Made by a program: the position numbers and the translations under genes
The notes under the pieces: model-generated
The model's database searches: none
What the model saw: only the letters and a program-made list of their open reading frames with translations
What the model was told of the DNA's origin: nothing
Shown: positions 8,323-16,826 of the stretch, one piece after another
Position numbering within the stretch: the stretch's first letter is position 1
How the letters are laid out: every line of letters begins with the position of its first letter
Assembly: GCA_050633365.1 (NCBI GenBank)
Contig: JBOEGJ010000024.1
Span: 1 to 64,000 of the forward strand
Direction of reading: 5' to 3'
Length of the DNA: 64,000 bases
Source: Pseudomaricurvus sp050633365
GTDB lineage: Bacteria > Pseudomonadota > Gammaproteobacteria > Pseudomonadales > Cellvibrionaceae

Positions 8323-9825
8323 TTATTCGCTTACCGTAAAACGCCCTAATTGAGATTTTAATTCTTGCGCGTTGTTGCTGAGCTCATCAACATTGGTTTT
8401 GATTTGCTTTAGCTCTTCGACATTATCATCGCAAATTGATTTGATTTGATTGGTGTTTTGACTCACTTCCTCAATCGCTCCGGATTGTTCGCTGGTGGCG
8501 CTGGCGATAAGTTGACTGGTGCCAGCAATGGTACTGATGGCGGAGACTATATCGTCGAGTAGCTTGGAGGTGCGTTCGGTGTTTTCAACGCATTGGGCCA
8601 CCGTATGTTCACTTGCATTCATTGCCGAGACGGTCTTGTCGCTGCCCTGTTGCAAGCGTTCGATCATGCTCTGGATTTCTTGGGTTGAGTTTTGTGTTCG
8701 CGAGGCAAGGGTGCGAACCTCGTCGGCGACCACGGCAAATCCTCTGCCTTGCTCACCAGCGCGAGCGGCCTCAATAGCGGCGTTCAATGCCAGCAGGTTG
8801 GTTTGTTCGGCAATTCCACGAATGACATCCAATACGGAGCCAATGTTGGTGGTTTCCGTCGCTTGCTGGGAAATGGCACCGGCAGCTTCGCTCATTTGTT
8901 CGGCCAGCTGGCGAACTTCCTGGCGGGTTTGAATACTGAAGTCACGGCCCTGCTTGGCGTTGTTGTCGGCCAAAGTAGCAGCTTCAGCGGCACCACTGGC
9001 GTGACTGGCCACTTCTTGAATGGCGGCGCTCATTTCGACCACAGCTGAAGCGATCAGCTCAGTCTCACTCTGCTGCTGGTGGATGCGGGAGTCTATCGAT
9101 TGTGTGGCGCTTGACAGGCTGCCGCAACTGTCTTGCAAGCTGTGACTGGTGGTTGATGCTTGTCCCACCAAGGTTTCCATATTGTCGAGAAGACGATTGA
9201 AGTTCTGTCCAAGCTCCCCGCTATCTTGTTGACAGCGGGCAGACAGATCCACGTGGTCGCCCTCGGTTAGGCTCTCTGCGGTCATTTGTAAGCCCAAACT
9301 ATCGCGTGCCTGAGCAATTAAGTCTCGTGCCATCCAGATCAAGACACCGGATTCCACCACTACGTAGCCAGCATGCAGCATGATAATACCCCAGCCTCGA
9401 GCGGGATCATCAATCACCCAAACTGCACCGGTGTTTGCCTGCCAGGAAAAAAACGCTAGGTGGTGAATTGCAATAGTGCCGGCGGCTGTCACGATCGGAA
9501 GCCAATCGCGGTAGTAAAGTAGCAATGCTAAGAAGACAAATATTCCGAAGTGAACCTCAATCATGCCGTGAGCCTGATTGATATGCAGCGCGGCCATAAT
9601 CATAAAAGATGCACCAATGGCCCCACGGGTGAGAGCGGTGGCAGGCATCAATTTCACCAGCGCGGTCATCGCAAGGCAGGTTGCGCCGCCTATGATTAGC
9701 GATTGCCCCCAAGTCTCGTAAAGAGTGGCTAGCCCCAAGGAGTAAACCATCAACCCATACAATATCCACAGCATTAGCTGATCGGCGCGTTTGTAGTAGG
9801 GGGTCATGGGATCGTGAGCGTTCAT
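8323..9825 (-). CDS. Methyl-accepting chemotaxis protein with multi-pass membrane sensor
   Basis: 500-residue chemoreceptor. The N-terminal 170 residues contain about six hydrophobic segments and no large periplasmic domain. A HAMP-like stretch (about 180-220) and the cytosolic coiled coil follow, with the conserved signalling hairpin EQTNLLALNAAIEAARAG at about 340-358, which binds CheA/CheW. No C-terminal CheR-docking pentapeptide is seen. The ligand is unknown; the hydrophobic sensor suggests membrane-borne or energy-related stimuli. It starts 9 nt after the stop of the upstream thioredoxin-like gene, so the two are probably co-transcribed. Confidence 0.92.
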   Translation of the reverse strand: MNAHDPMTPYYKRADQLMLWILYGLMVYSLGLATLYETWGQSLIIGGATCLAMTALVKLMPATALTRGAIGASFMIMAALHINQAHGMIEVHFGIFVFLALLLYYRDWLPIVTAAGTIAIHHLAFFSWQANTGAVWVIDDPARGWGIIMLHAGYVVVESGVLIWMARDLIAQARDSLGLQMTAESLTEGDHVDLSARCQQDSGELGQNFNRLLDNMETLVGQASTTSHSLQDSCGSLSSATQSIDSRIHQQQSETELIASAVVEMSAAIQEVASHASGAAEAATLADNNAKQGRDFSIQTRQEVRQLAEQMSEAAGAISQQATETTNIGSVLDVIRGIAEQTNLLALNAAIEAARAGEQGRGFAVVADEVRTLASRTQNSTQEIQSMIERLQQGSDKTVSAMNASEHTVAQCVENTERTSKLLDDIVSAISTIAGTSQLIASATSEQSGAIEEVSQNTNQIKSICDDNVEELKQIKTNVDELSNNAQELKSQLGRFTVSE

Positions 9826-9834
9826 GTTGAAGCC

Positions 9835-10416
9835 TCAGGTTGTTTGCGAGCGGGTAGGGCAAAAACAGCCTACACCGGTGGTGTTAATGACTTGCGGGGA
9901 CAGGCCCGCTTGAAGTTGATCTAGAATGGTCTCGGCAAAACCCTCACCCAAAGAGCAAAGGAGGCCGCTGCTGTAGGGGCCAAAGTAAGACAGTTTGCCG
10001 TCATGGGACCAAATCGCCACCGCCGGTGTGACTGGAACAAAGGGTAAGTTGGGCGCCTGATAAACCCTATCGAAGCCCGCAGTCGGTGGTATTTCGCTCC
10101 CTTGCTGCCAAGCCACAAAAAGCACCCCTTTGGGCTGATAATAGTTTTTCAGTTGTTCTAAGTGTGGTTGGTTAAATTGGTTGCAGGGGCAGGTAGGGTC
10201 ACCAAAGTGCATTAGTGTTATGGAGTTTGAGTTAGGGCGATAGTTTTCGTCGAGTTGTTGGCCGTCAAACAGGGCCAAATTATCCAAAAATGGCCGTATG
10301 AGTCTCAGCTCATACCACCAAAAGCCACTGGCAACGATAGTTATCCACAGCCCGATAATCGTTAATGCCAGAGCTGTGCTCTTAAGTTTTACCGGGGTAT
10401 TACCTGAGGAGATCAT
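9835..10416 (-). CDS. Membrane-anchored thioredoxin-like protein (DUF6436-like)
   Basis: 193 residues with one N-terminal transmembrane helix (about 12-36) and a periplasmic thioredoxin-like domain. FGDPTCPCNQF (Cys76 and Cys78) stands where thioredoxins have CxxC; here only one residue separates the Cys. The segment LPFVPVTPAVAIW fits the cis-Pro loop, and a second pair lies at the C-terminus (GCFCPT). The DUF6436 label comes from memory of the family. It directly precedes the chemoreceptor gene, which raises the idea of a shared redox role; this is inference only. Confidence 0.7.
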   Translation of the reverse strand: MISSGNTPVKLKSTALALTIIGLWITIVASGFWWYELRLIRPFLDNLALFDGQQLDENYRPNSNSITLMHFGDPTCPCNQFNQPHLEQLKNYYQPKGVLFVAWQQGSEIPPTAGFDRVYQAPNLPFVPVTPAVAIWSHDGKLSYFGPYSSGLLCSLGEGFAETILDQLQAGLSPQVINTTGVGCFCPTRSQTT

Positions 10417-10517
10417 GGTTCTCTCTATTACTGGGATATTTTTTCAGTATAGATGAGAATATCGGCGGCAGAGGTGGAATCTTAAGTGCTGGCAGAGGCT
10501 CGGTATGACGCTGAATG

Positions 10518-10573
10518 CGGAGATTTAGCCTTCCATATTGAAGTCGGAGATTTAGCCTTCCATATTGAAGTCG
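10518..10573. repeat. 27-bp tandem duplication spanning the fimX-like stop codon
   Basis: Positions 10519-10545 and 10546-10572 are identical over 27 bp, and the period extends one base further on each side. Read on the minus strand, the proximal copy encodes the last residues DFNMEG and the stop; the distal copy repeats the same codons and stop downstream of the gene. Confidence 0.93.
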
Positions 10574-12648
10574 TAATTCATAGCGCTGGTGGGCGCTTGT
10601 AAATAGTGTCCCTGAATATAGTGAACACCGGTTTGCCAAAGGGTTGAGAGTACATTGGCGTTTTCAACAAAAGGCACCACCGTGATTTTATCGGCTTCAA
10701 GCAACTGTTTGATCAAATTGGTGAGTGTTTCTGGTCCCTCGTTATTGTTTTGAATATCGAGGGTAAAAGATCCGTGAATTTTGACATAGTCAGTGGCAGC
10801 GTGAGCCAGCGTCTTGAACGGATTCAGAGAACAGCCAAAATTACTCATCGATGAGGTACATTTCAGCTCAGCCAAGGCATCAAAAAATGCTTTCGCCGCG
10901 TTCAAGTGATTGGTGACGTCGACTTCATCGACTTGGAATACAATGGCGTCGGTACTGAGCTTGGCAGCTTTAAAGGCTACGCCCAGCCAGGGCGCCAAGG
11001 TCTCATCGCATAGAGATTGCTTGGTTAGGTTAAGCAGTACTCGCGTTTTGTGACCATTTGCCCGGTGTTCCGACAGGGTCTTGATAGTTTCTAGAATTAC
11101 CCAACGATCAATTTTGGCGGTTGCACCAATGTCGTCAGCAGCTTCCATAAAGGTCGAAGGCGATATCTCGTTGTCGTCGTCATCGAGCATTCGTAGCAGC
11201 ACTTCGTAGTGCTCTTCTTCGGCGCCTCGAAGGCTGATAATGGGTTGAAACAAGAGTCGAAAGCGATTGTTGTCGAGAGCGTTTTGAACTTGTCTGGCCA
11301 GATCGATTTCAGCGGCCTCTTCGGCGCTGACCTCTGGTTCAAACAGCTTGACGCCATTGCCGCTGTTTTCATGATCTTGTCGGAAGCCTTCGATGGCTTG
11401 CAGAGCTTGATTGATCACTTCTTCACCTGTGGAGGTGGCTTCGGTAATCAAGGCAAGGCCTATGGTTGCGGTCAGTTGAAGTGTTTTTCCGTCGACGTCG
11501 ACAATGTGTTTTTCGAGGGCTTGGCAGACTTCTTCCGCTCGGGCGATGGATTGGTCCGCTTTTTGGCTGGGAGCTAATACAGCAAAAGCATCCTCTCCAA
11601 AGCGGGCGAGGGTTTCGCCGTCCTGAGTAAATTGTTTTAAGAATTCTCCCAAATCTCCAAGCACCAGATCGGTTCCTGCCACACCCATTGAGGCTTGAAC
11701 TTGCTCGGCAAATTGATCGATCTCAAGATAAAGCAATGAGGCCATGGCGCCTTTGTCGATGGCTTTGGCCACTTCCTGCTCCAGCTTCTCGACCAAATAT
11801 TGGCGGTTGTATAGCCCGGTGACCACATCTTGGTCTTTAATTTTTTGCAGTTCAGCTTGTAGCTGTTCACTGTCGGCCTCTTGCGAGGTAATCATGAACT
11901 GAATGCAGCTCTCTTCATCGTATATGGCATTGACCACATCGATTGAAAAATTTGCCACAGAGTCGTCTGCCTGCAGACCGGCAAAGACAAGTTTGCAGCT
12001 TTCAGCCTCGTCGCCTTTAAGGGTAAAGTCCTTGAGGAAGGTTTTGACTTGCGCTTGATGCTCATCACTGACCATATCAATAACAGGCATGCACTCAATA
12101 TCATCGCGGTCTGTGTAGCCAAATTGCTCTGCAAAGGATTGGTTGGCGTAGAGATACATACCATCTTGCACATAGGCGATGGCGTCTCGAGAGCTGTCGA
12201 GTAGTTGCTGGCTGCGCCTTTCGGCTTCTTTGAGGCGGTGGTCTGAGCGGCGGCGCTGTTGCCGGTGTTCGCGGTTTTCGAGTTCGCGCTGGATCACCAA
12301 CAGCAAATGCTGATCGTCATCGAGTTGTATGACGTCGCTAGCGCCGAGTTTCAAGCCGTTCACGGTGGCTCGATTGCCCTCTTCGTCGCTGATGATAATC
12401 AGTGGGACGTCTTTATTCTGGCGTTTAATTTGTCGAATGGCATTGGATACGGGCAGTTTCTCACTGGCCGAATCGGCGATCATTAAATCCCAGCTCTGTT
12501 CTTGTAGCAGTTTAGTGAGCGCTTCTTCACTTTCTACATGTTGAGCTCGAGTGGGGCGGCCCGCGTTGTTTAGCATGCTGATTAATCGCTCAACTTCCTC
12601 TCGGGAGTCATTGAGAATTAAAAGACGAATGGTCTCATTAGCATTCAT
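10552..12648 (-). CDS. fimX: FimX-like REC-PAS-GGDEF-EAL protein with degenerate catalytic motifs
   Basis: 698 residues: a receiver-like domain (1-125, possible acceptor Asp59), PAS (about 150-260), GGDEF-like (about 285-430) and EAL-like (about 450-690). The GGDEF signature is degraded to FGEDAF and the EAL signature to EVL in HYEVLLRML, so neither synthesis nor hydrolysis of c-di-GMP is expected. This is the state of Pseudomonas FimX, a c-di-GMP-binding effector of type IV pilus assembly and twitching. In P. aeruginosa fimX also lies beside serB (recalled), and here serB is 2.3 kb away. The symbol is assigned by architecture and context. Confidence 0.85.
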   Translation of the reverse strand: MNANETIRLLILNDSREEVERLISMLNNAGRPTRAQHVESEEALTKLLQEQSWDLMIADSASEKLPVSNAIRQIKRQNKDVPLIIISDEEGNRATVNGLKLGASDVIQLDDDQHLLLVIQRELENREHRQQRRRSDHRLKEAERRSQQLLDSSRDAIAYVQDGMYLYANQSFAEQFGYTDRDDIECMPVIDMVSDEHQAQVKTFLKDFTLKGDEAESCKLVFAGLQADDSVANFSIDVVNAIYDEESCIQFMITSQEADSEQLQAELQKIKDQDVVTGLYNRQYLVEKLEQEVAKAIDKGAMASLLYLEIDQFAEQVQASMGVAGTDLVLGDLGEFLKQFTQDGETLARFGEDAFAVLAPSQKADQSIARAEEVCQALEKHIVDVDGKTLQLTATIGLALITEATSTGEEVINQALQAIEGFRQDHENSGNGVKLFEPEVSAEEAAEIDLARQVQNALDNNRFRLLFQPIISLRGAEEEHYEVLLRMLDDDDNEISPSTFMEAADDIGATAKIDRWVILETIKTLSEHRANGHKTRVLLNLTKQSLCDETLAPWLGVAFKAAKLSTDAIVFQVDEVDVTNHLNAAKAFFDALAELKCTSSMSNFGCSLNPFKTLAHAATDYVKIHGSFTLDIQNNNEGPETLTNLIKQLLEADKITVVPFVENANVLSTLWQTGVHYIQGHYLQAPTSAMNYDFNMEG

Positions 12649-12895
12649 ACCGCGATTTCTTTTCCCTTTACCAACTGATGCTCGAAAATTGACATCTTTG
12701 TCATGATGAAACAGCGTACCCAGCCGAACTGTTCACTCTACTTTGGACTAATGTACCACAAAGCGACAATTTTTCGATTCTAAAGTGTGATCAATTACTT
12801 AGAAAACGAATACGCCTAATCCTGAGTCCTTTGACAAGCATATACCTTAATTCCATGAGCTGTGTACTTACGTGTCACATTAATCGACAGAAAGG

Positions 12896-14713
12896 CTACC
12901 AATCACTGGAAAATTCATCTTCTGGTGGAGCGTGTAAGTCCGAATCGGGTTTGGCAGGGGCGGTTTCTGCCGCAACGGCATTACTTTCCAGTGTTCGATA
13001 ACTGAATAGGTTGATACTTGACGTAGCATAGACACTGTCGGTCAGCTGCACTAGCGCCGGTGCGCCGGAGTCATTGATATTGACTTTGTTTTGCTTCTGA
13101 AATGGCACTGTCGCTGTGATGATGGCGGCTTGATCGAGTTGCTCGCCTGCGTGTTCAGACATAAACGCGCGCATAAAAACGTTGTCATCGCCTGTTTTTT
13201 GCAGCTGCTGAGCCGCAATTGCACGGGCCTGTTGGGCAATCAATTGTATGCCCAATTGCGAGGTAGCTTTGTGTTGCTTGACCCAGCGAATCACACCGAG
13301 ATTCCACTGGTGCCGTCGTGGTTCGCGAACCGCCACCAGCTCTCCGGTTTTGGCTTGGCTGGGAACATTCTGCCGCCAGTCGAGGCAAAAGCCCCCCGGG
13401 CTGCTATCGCTCATTTGCACTTGGTAGGTCGGGTGCTTTTCACTTTTGGCGGCCGGGCCTCTGTTGGACAGGTTTCTAACCGCTATGCTTCCCGGTTCTG
13501 CAAAACCTTTTTCGGCATCAAAGGCGTCGGCCCAAGGGTCTTCGGTACCGGACAAACCTCTGGCGTCGAACTGACTACCAATGCCTGCTTTCTGCTGACC
13601 AAACTCTCGCATGTACTTTTCAAACGATTGCTGATGGGCGAGATGAAAATGCACGTTGGTGAGGCCTAGGGCTATTTCTAGAACTCCATTGGCAACTCGG
13701 CGAGGCTGCTCCCGATGGTGTTCGATACCCCAAGAGATGGTTAGGTGGTCGAGCAACCGAGCGTTGATATAGCTGGGAATCTCGATCGCGCCTTGGCCGC
13801 TCTCGGTATCTTGCTTGCTCAGGTTTTCGAGCAAATCGTTAAAGTTCAACTCTCGTAACAGTTCCGGAGATTGTTGATTTTTTTCTTCCCATTGGCTCTT
13901 GTAGCTTGGCGGGAAGGAGGCGCCGAGGTCCAGCGAAAATAAATTCTTACTGCCACTATCGATCGGGCTGAGCGAGGTAAATTTACTCCACTGCTCGAGG
14001 GCGTCATAAACACTGTTGACCTCTTGCTGGCGCAATTGATTTGGGCGGCTGCAGGCGAGTAGTAATACTCGCTGGTAGCTCTGCTCAATGGAGCTGGCCT
14101 GCTGGGCTTTCAACAGAGGATCTTTGACGTTTTTTTTGAGCAACAGTAATTGATCGGCGACGATGTATAGGGTATTGAGTTCCAGCCACAGCTGACTGGT
14201 GATCTGAGTATAAATCTGCGCATTGCGCAGGTACTGCAGCCCCAAACCGGTCATGGCGCGATGCAGCGATTTTGATAGTTGTTCGATTTCTTCGGCTTTG
14301 GGCTCTGCGTCTTTGCGTTTGTTGAGAATACCGGCGATCACTTGGCAGTAACCGTTACTCATGTGTTTTTGTAGGGCCTGAGCGATCACCGCCATTTTCA
14401 TGACTTCGTTAGGCATGGCGAGGGGTTGATGTAAAAAAGACTGGGCTAGTCCCTGGATACATTGCTGCACATAGGGGCGCAGGTGCTCCAGCATTTCTAA
14501 TCGATTTCCGGCGCTGGTATCGAGTCGTGTGATTTCCGGTAGGGCCTGATACAGCAATACACTGGTGTGGGTAATTTGAGTGGCCGGCAATTGAGCCGCC
14601 CAGGCCGCAACACGGCTGGCTTTACTGCTGTCGCAAAAACTCAGACTGTTTTGCTCTAGGGCTGGCAAGCGGAGCTTTTTGAGTAGCTCGGTAAGGGAGG
14701 GGCCGGTATTCAT
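12896..14713 (-). CDS. Large helical protein with C-terminal PilZ-like domain
   Basis: 605 residues. The first 400 are mostly amphipathic helix without recognised motifs. At about 440-520 a PilZ-like region is visible: MSDSSPGGFCL matches the D/N-x-S-x-x-G half of the c-di-GMP site and is followed by GELVAVREP and a LGVIRWVKQ strand. The upstream RxxxR half is not clear, so binding cannot be asserted. It lies upstream of the fimX-like gene on the same strand, with a 247-bp gap. A joint role in pilus or motility control is an inference from this neighbour. Confidence 0.72.
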   Translation of the reverse strand: MNTGPSLTELLKKLRLPALEQNSLSFCDSSKASRVAAWAAQLPATQITHTSVLLYQALPEITRLDTSAGNRLEMLEHLRPYVQQCIQGLAQSFLHQPLAMPNEVMKMAVIAQALQKHMSNGYCQVIAGILNKRKDAEPKAEEIEQLSKSLHRAMTGLGLQYLRNAQIYTQITSQLWLELNTLYIVADQLLLLKKNVKDPLLKAQQASSIEQSYQRVLLLACSRPNQLRQQEVNSVYDALEQWSKFTSLSPIDSGSKNLFSLDLGASFPPSYKSQWEEKNQQSPELLRELNFNDLLENLSKQDTESGQGAIEIPSYINARLLDHLTISWGIEHHREQPRRVANGVLEIALGLTNVHFHLAHQQSFEKYMREFGQQKAGIGSQFDARGLSGTEDPWADAFDAEKGFAEPGSIAVRNLSNRGPAAKSEKHPTYQVQMSDSSPGGFCLDWRQNVPSQAKTGELVAVREPRRHQWNLGVIRWVKQHKATSQLGIQLIAQQARAIAAQQLQKTGDDNVFMRAFMSEHAGEQLDQAAIITATVPFQKQNKVNINDSGAPALVQLTDSVYATSSINLFSYRTLESNAVAAETAPAKPDSDLHAPPEDEFSSDW

Positions 14714-14849
14714 GGTATGTGCAACAGGTCTCAGCTTTGCGTCCGTGTCTTCAAGTATAGATAAGGTCGCTTATAGACTTCATATTATGGTTGTAATTGT
14801 GCATAAGTGCCTGACATTTTTACACTTTTTATGCAAAGAGTGCCAGTTT

Positions 14850-15854
14850 TCAAAGGATCAACGTCTTTTGGCGCTCGCCGGCTTCTTCGCGCACCAGTTT
14901 GGGTACCAAAAATCCAGGCAATACCGCCTGCATTTGTCGGTGTAGATCAACGGCTTGCTGGTGGGGAAGATCAAAATGCGCAGTCCCTTGAACCTTGTCG
15001 AGCAGGTGCAGGTAGTAGGGCAATACATCGAGCTCGAAAAGGCGTTCGCTGAGCGCCACCTGATCATCGAGCTGATCATTGACGCCTTTTAGTAAGACCG
15101 CTTGGTTGAGCAGCATTACCCCATTTTGGCGCAATAGAGAAAGCGCCTGGGCGACACTACCATCAAGTTCGGAGGCATGATTGGCGTGAATGACCATTAC
15201 CGGCTTGAGTCGAGACCCGGTTAACCAGTGGAGCAGGGTGTCGGTGACGCGCTGAGGAATAACTACAGGAAGCCGAGTATGAATGCGCAAACGCTTGAGG
15301 TGAGGAATCTGCTCTAGCTGATCGACCATCCATTGCAGTTGTCGATCAGGGCTGGCCAAAGGGTCGCCACCGCTGAAAATCACTTCATGAATACTGCTAT
15401 CTCTGGCTATCTGATCAAACACCTCTAGCCATTGTTGGCGACTGGGGTTGTTGTCTTGATAGGGAAAGTGGCGACGAAAACAGTAGCGGCAATTCACCGC
15501 GCAGTTAGGGGCAACCACGAGCAATACGCGCCCCTGATACTTATGCACTAACCCCTTAACCGAGTTGCTTTGTGCCTCGGCGAGCGGATCTTGACTAAAG
15601 CCCACGCTAATCTTGTGTTCTTGCGCCAGGGGTAAAACCTGGCGCAGTAGCGGATCATTGAGTTTGCCTTTGGCCATTCGAGCCACAAATGGCCTTGGCA
15701 CCTTTAGCTCGAACAGCTCGCTGGCTGCTTCGGCTTGAGGCAGTAATTCTAAGGGTAGCTCCAGTAAATTCAGCAGTTCGCGGGGGTCGCGTACGGCTTG
15801 TATTAGCTCCTCTTGCCAGGTGGTGACGGCAGTGGCGGAAATGGCTTGGGACAT
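14850..15854 (-). CDS. epmB: EF-P (R)-beta-lysylation protein EpmB (lysine 2,3-aminomutase)
   Basis: Radical SAM/PLP enzyme that converts (S)-alpha-lysine to (R)-beta-lysine for EF-P modification. At 334 residues it is the short EpmB type rather than a catabolic aminomutase. The iron-sulfur motif CAVNCRYCFRRHFPY (CxxxCxxC) and IFSGGDPLA are visible. It is divergent from efp across a 336-bp gap, with epmA just beyond efp, so the whole pathway is present. Confidence 0.95.
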   Translation of the reverse strand: MSQAISATAVTTWQEELIQAVRDPRELLNLLELPLELLPQAEAASELFELKVPRPFVARMAKGKLNDPLLRQVLPLAQEHKISVGFSQDPLAEAQSNSVKGLVHKYQGRVLLVVAPNCAVNCRYCFRRHFPYQDNNPSRQQWLEVFDQIARDSSIHEVIFSGGDPLASPDRQLQWMVDQLEQIPHLKRLRIHTRLPVVIPQRVTDTLLHWLTGSRLKPVMVIHANHASELDGSVAQALSLLRQNGVMLLNQAVLLKGVNDQLDDQVALSERLFELDVLPYYLHLLDKVQGTAHFDLPHQQAVDLHRQMQAVLPGFLVPKLVREEAGERQKTLIL

Positions 15855-15884
15855 GACGGAGCTTCTTGGCTGGATAGAGCGAGC

Positions 15885-16014
15885 TATTGTATCAACACCG
15901 ACCGCGAGCGCCTATTTGTATCAACACCGCCCGCCAGTGTCTATTCCACCAGTACTGACCGTCAGCGTCTATGTTCATCAGTACTGATCGCTCACGTCTA
16001 TGAATGAGCGTCTC
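15885..16014. repeat. Imperfect tandem repeat, four units of 28-29 bp
   Basis: Units at 15885-15912, 15913-15941, 15942-15969 and 15970-15998 each begin with TAT and end in GCGCC, GTGTC, GCGTC and ACGTC. A shortened fifth unit follows to 16014. Shared cores are ATCAACACCG in units 1 and 2 and CAGTACTGA in units 3 and 4. The alternating 28/29-bp spacing was counted directly. Confidence 0.8.
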
Positions 16015-16068
16015 AGGGGCGCGGCCCGCGGGTGGGTTTTACTCATAACGATACAAGAGTTGCACTGG

Positions 16069-16097
16069 TTATCTTCTGAGTGCCGCTGCGCTATAAT
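16069..16097 (+). promoter_or_regulatory. Probable sigma-70 promoter of efp
   Basis: TTATCT (16069-16074), a 17-nt spacer and a perfect TATAAT (16092-16097), about 94 nt before the efp start. It lies downstream of the tandem repeat block. Confidence 0.55.
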
Positions 16098-16190
16098 ACC
16101 CGCCACTCGAGCTAATCCCATTGCGGCGAAATTGGGCCGCAGAATCAGAGATTGGCATCACTTCACGATATTGATTAAACGAGATTAACC

Positions 16191-16760
16191 ATGGGTACAT
16201 TTTCCACCAGTGAATTCCGCAGCGGAATGAAAGTTATGCTCGACGGCGAGCCTTGCGCAATCCTCGACAACGAATTTGTTAAACCGGGTAAGGGCCAGGC
16301 CTTTAACCGCGTAAGGTTGCGTAATCTAAACAGCGGACGAGTCTGGGAGCGGACTTTTAAGTCCGGTGAATCACTGGAAGCTGCCGATGTTATGGATCAC
16401 GACATGGAATACCTCTACAACGACGGTGAGTTTTGGCACTTCATGGAGCCAAATACCTTCGAGCAGCACCAAGCCGACGAAAAGGCTGTGGGTGAGGCGG
16501 CGAAGTGGCTCAAAGAGCAAGATACCGTGACCGTTACCCTATTCAATGGTGCGCCTTTGGCTGTGACCCCACCGAATCATGTAGACCTTGAAATTGTTGA
16601 AACCGACCCGGGCTTGAAAGGTGATACGGCCAATGGCGGCACCAAGCCTGCGACTTTGTCTACCGGCGCAGTGGTAAAAGTGCCACTGTTTTTGTGCCAG
16701 GGCGAAGTGATTCGAGTTGATACCCGCAATGGCGAATACCAAGGTCGCGCTCGCGATTAA
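16191..16760 (+). CDS. efp: Elongation factor P
   Basis: 189-residue EF-P, which binds between the ribosomal P and E sites and relieves stalling at proline stretches. The modification loop FVKPGKGQAF places a lysine at position 34, the residue lysylated by EpmA with beta-lysine made by EpmB. The presence of both enzyme genes next door predicts the beta-lysylated form rather than rhamnosylation, which uses an Arg at this place. The C-terminal region VVKVPLFLCQGEVIRVDTR is typical. Confidence 0.98.
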   Translation: MGTFSTSEFRSGMKVMLDGEPCAILDNEFVKPGKGQAFNRVRLRNLNSGRVWERTFKSGESLEAADVMDHDMEYLYNDGEFWHFMEPNTFEQHQADEKAVGEAAKWLKEQDTVTVTLFNGAPLAVTPPNHVDLEIVETDPGLKGDTANGGTKPATLSTGAVVKVPLFLCQGEVIRVDTRNGEYQGRARD

Positions 16761-16768
16761 TTGCGCCA

Positions 16769-16804
16769 GTTCCAGTCCTGAGCTCTTCGGGACTGGAACG
16801 TTCT
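16769..16804 (+). terminator. Hairpin after efp, likely terminator or attenuator
   Basis: GTTCCAGTCC (16769-16778) pairs perfectly with GGACTGGAAC (16790-16799) around an 11-nt loop, followed by GTTCTT. The T tract is short, so read-through into epmA 50 nt downstream is possible. Confidence 0.7.
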
Positions 16805-16826
16805 TACTGTCTACGATTCTATTCCT

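Larger units (their letters stand above)
15855..16190. other. 336-bp intergenic region between epmB and efp
   Basis: No gene is evident. The half next to epmB holds four imperfect 28/29-bp tandem repeats (15885-15998) and the half next to efp holds the likely efp promoter. Confidence 0.7.

Noticed and set aside
10400..10639. A 79-residue frame on the minus strand with an internal peptide repeat (RLQYGRLNL twice)
   Set aside because: The peptide repeat is only the 27-bp DNA duplication read in another frame; it overlaps two better genes and has no family or ribosome-site support.
13091..13669. Plus-strand 192-residue open frame inside the PilZ-like gene
   Set aside because: Fully antisense to a longer frame with recognisable PilZ-like residues; no motif in the antisense product.
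15885..16014. CRISPR array (regular 28/29-bp spacing)
   Set aside because: The units are contiguous imperfect repeats without distinct spacers, and no cas gene is near.
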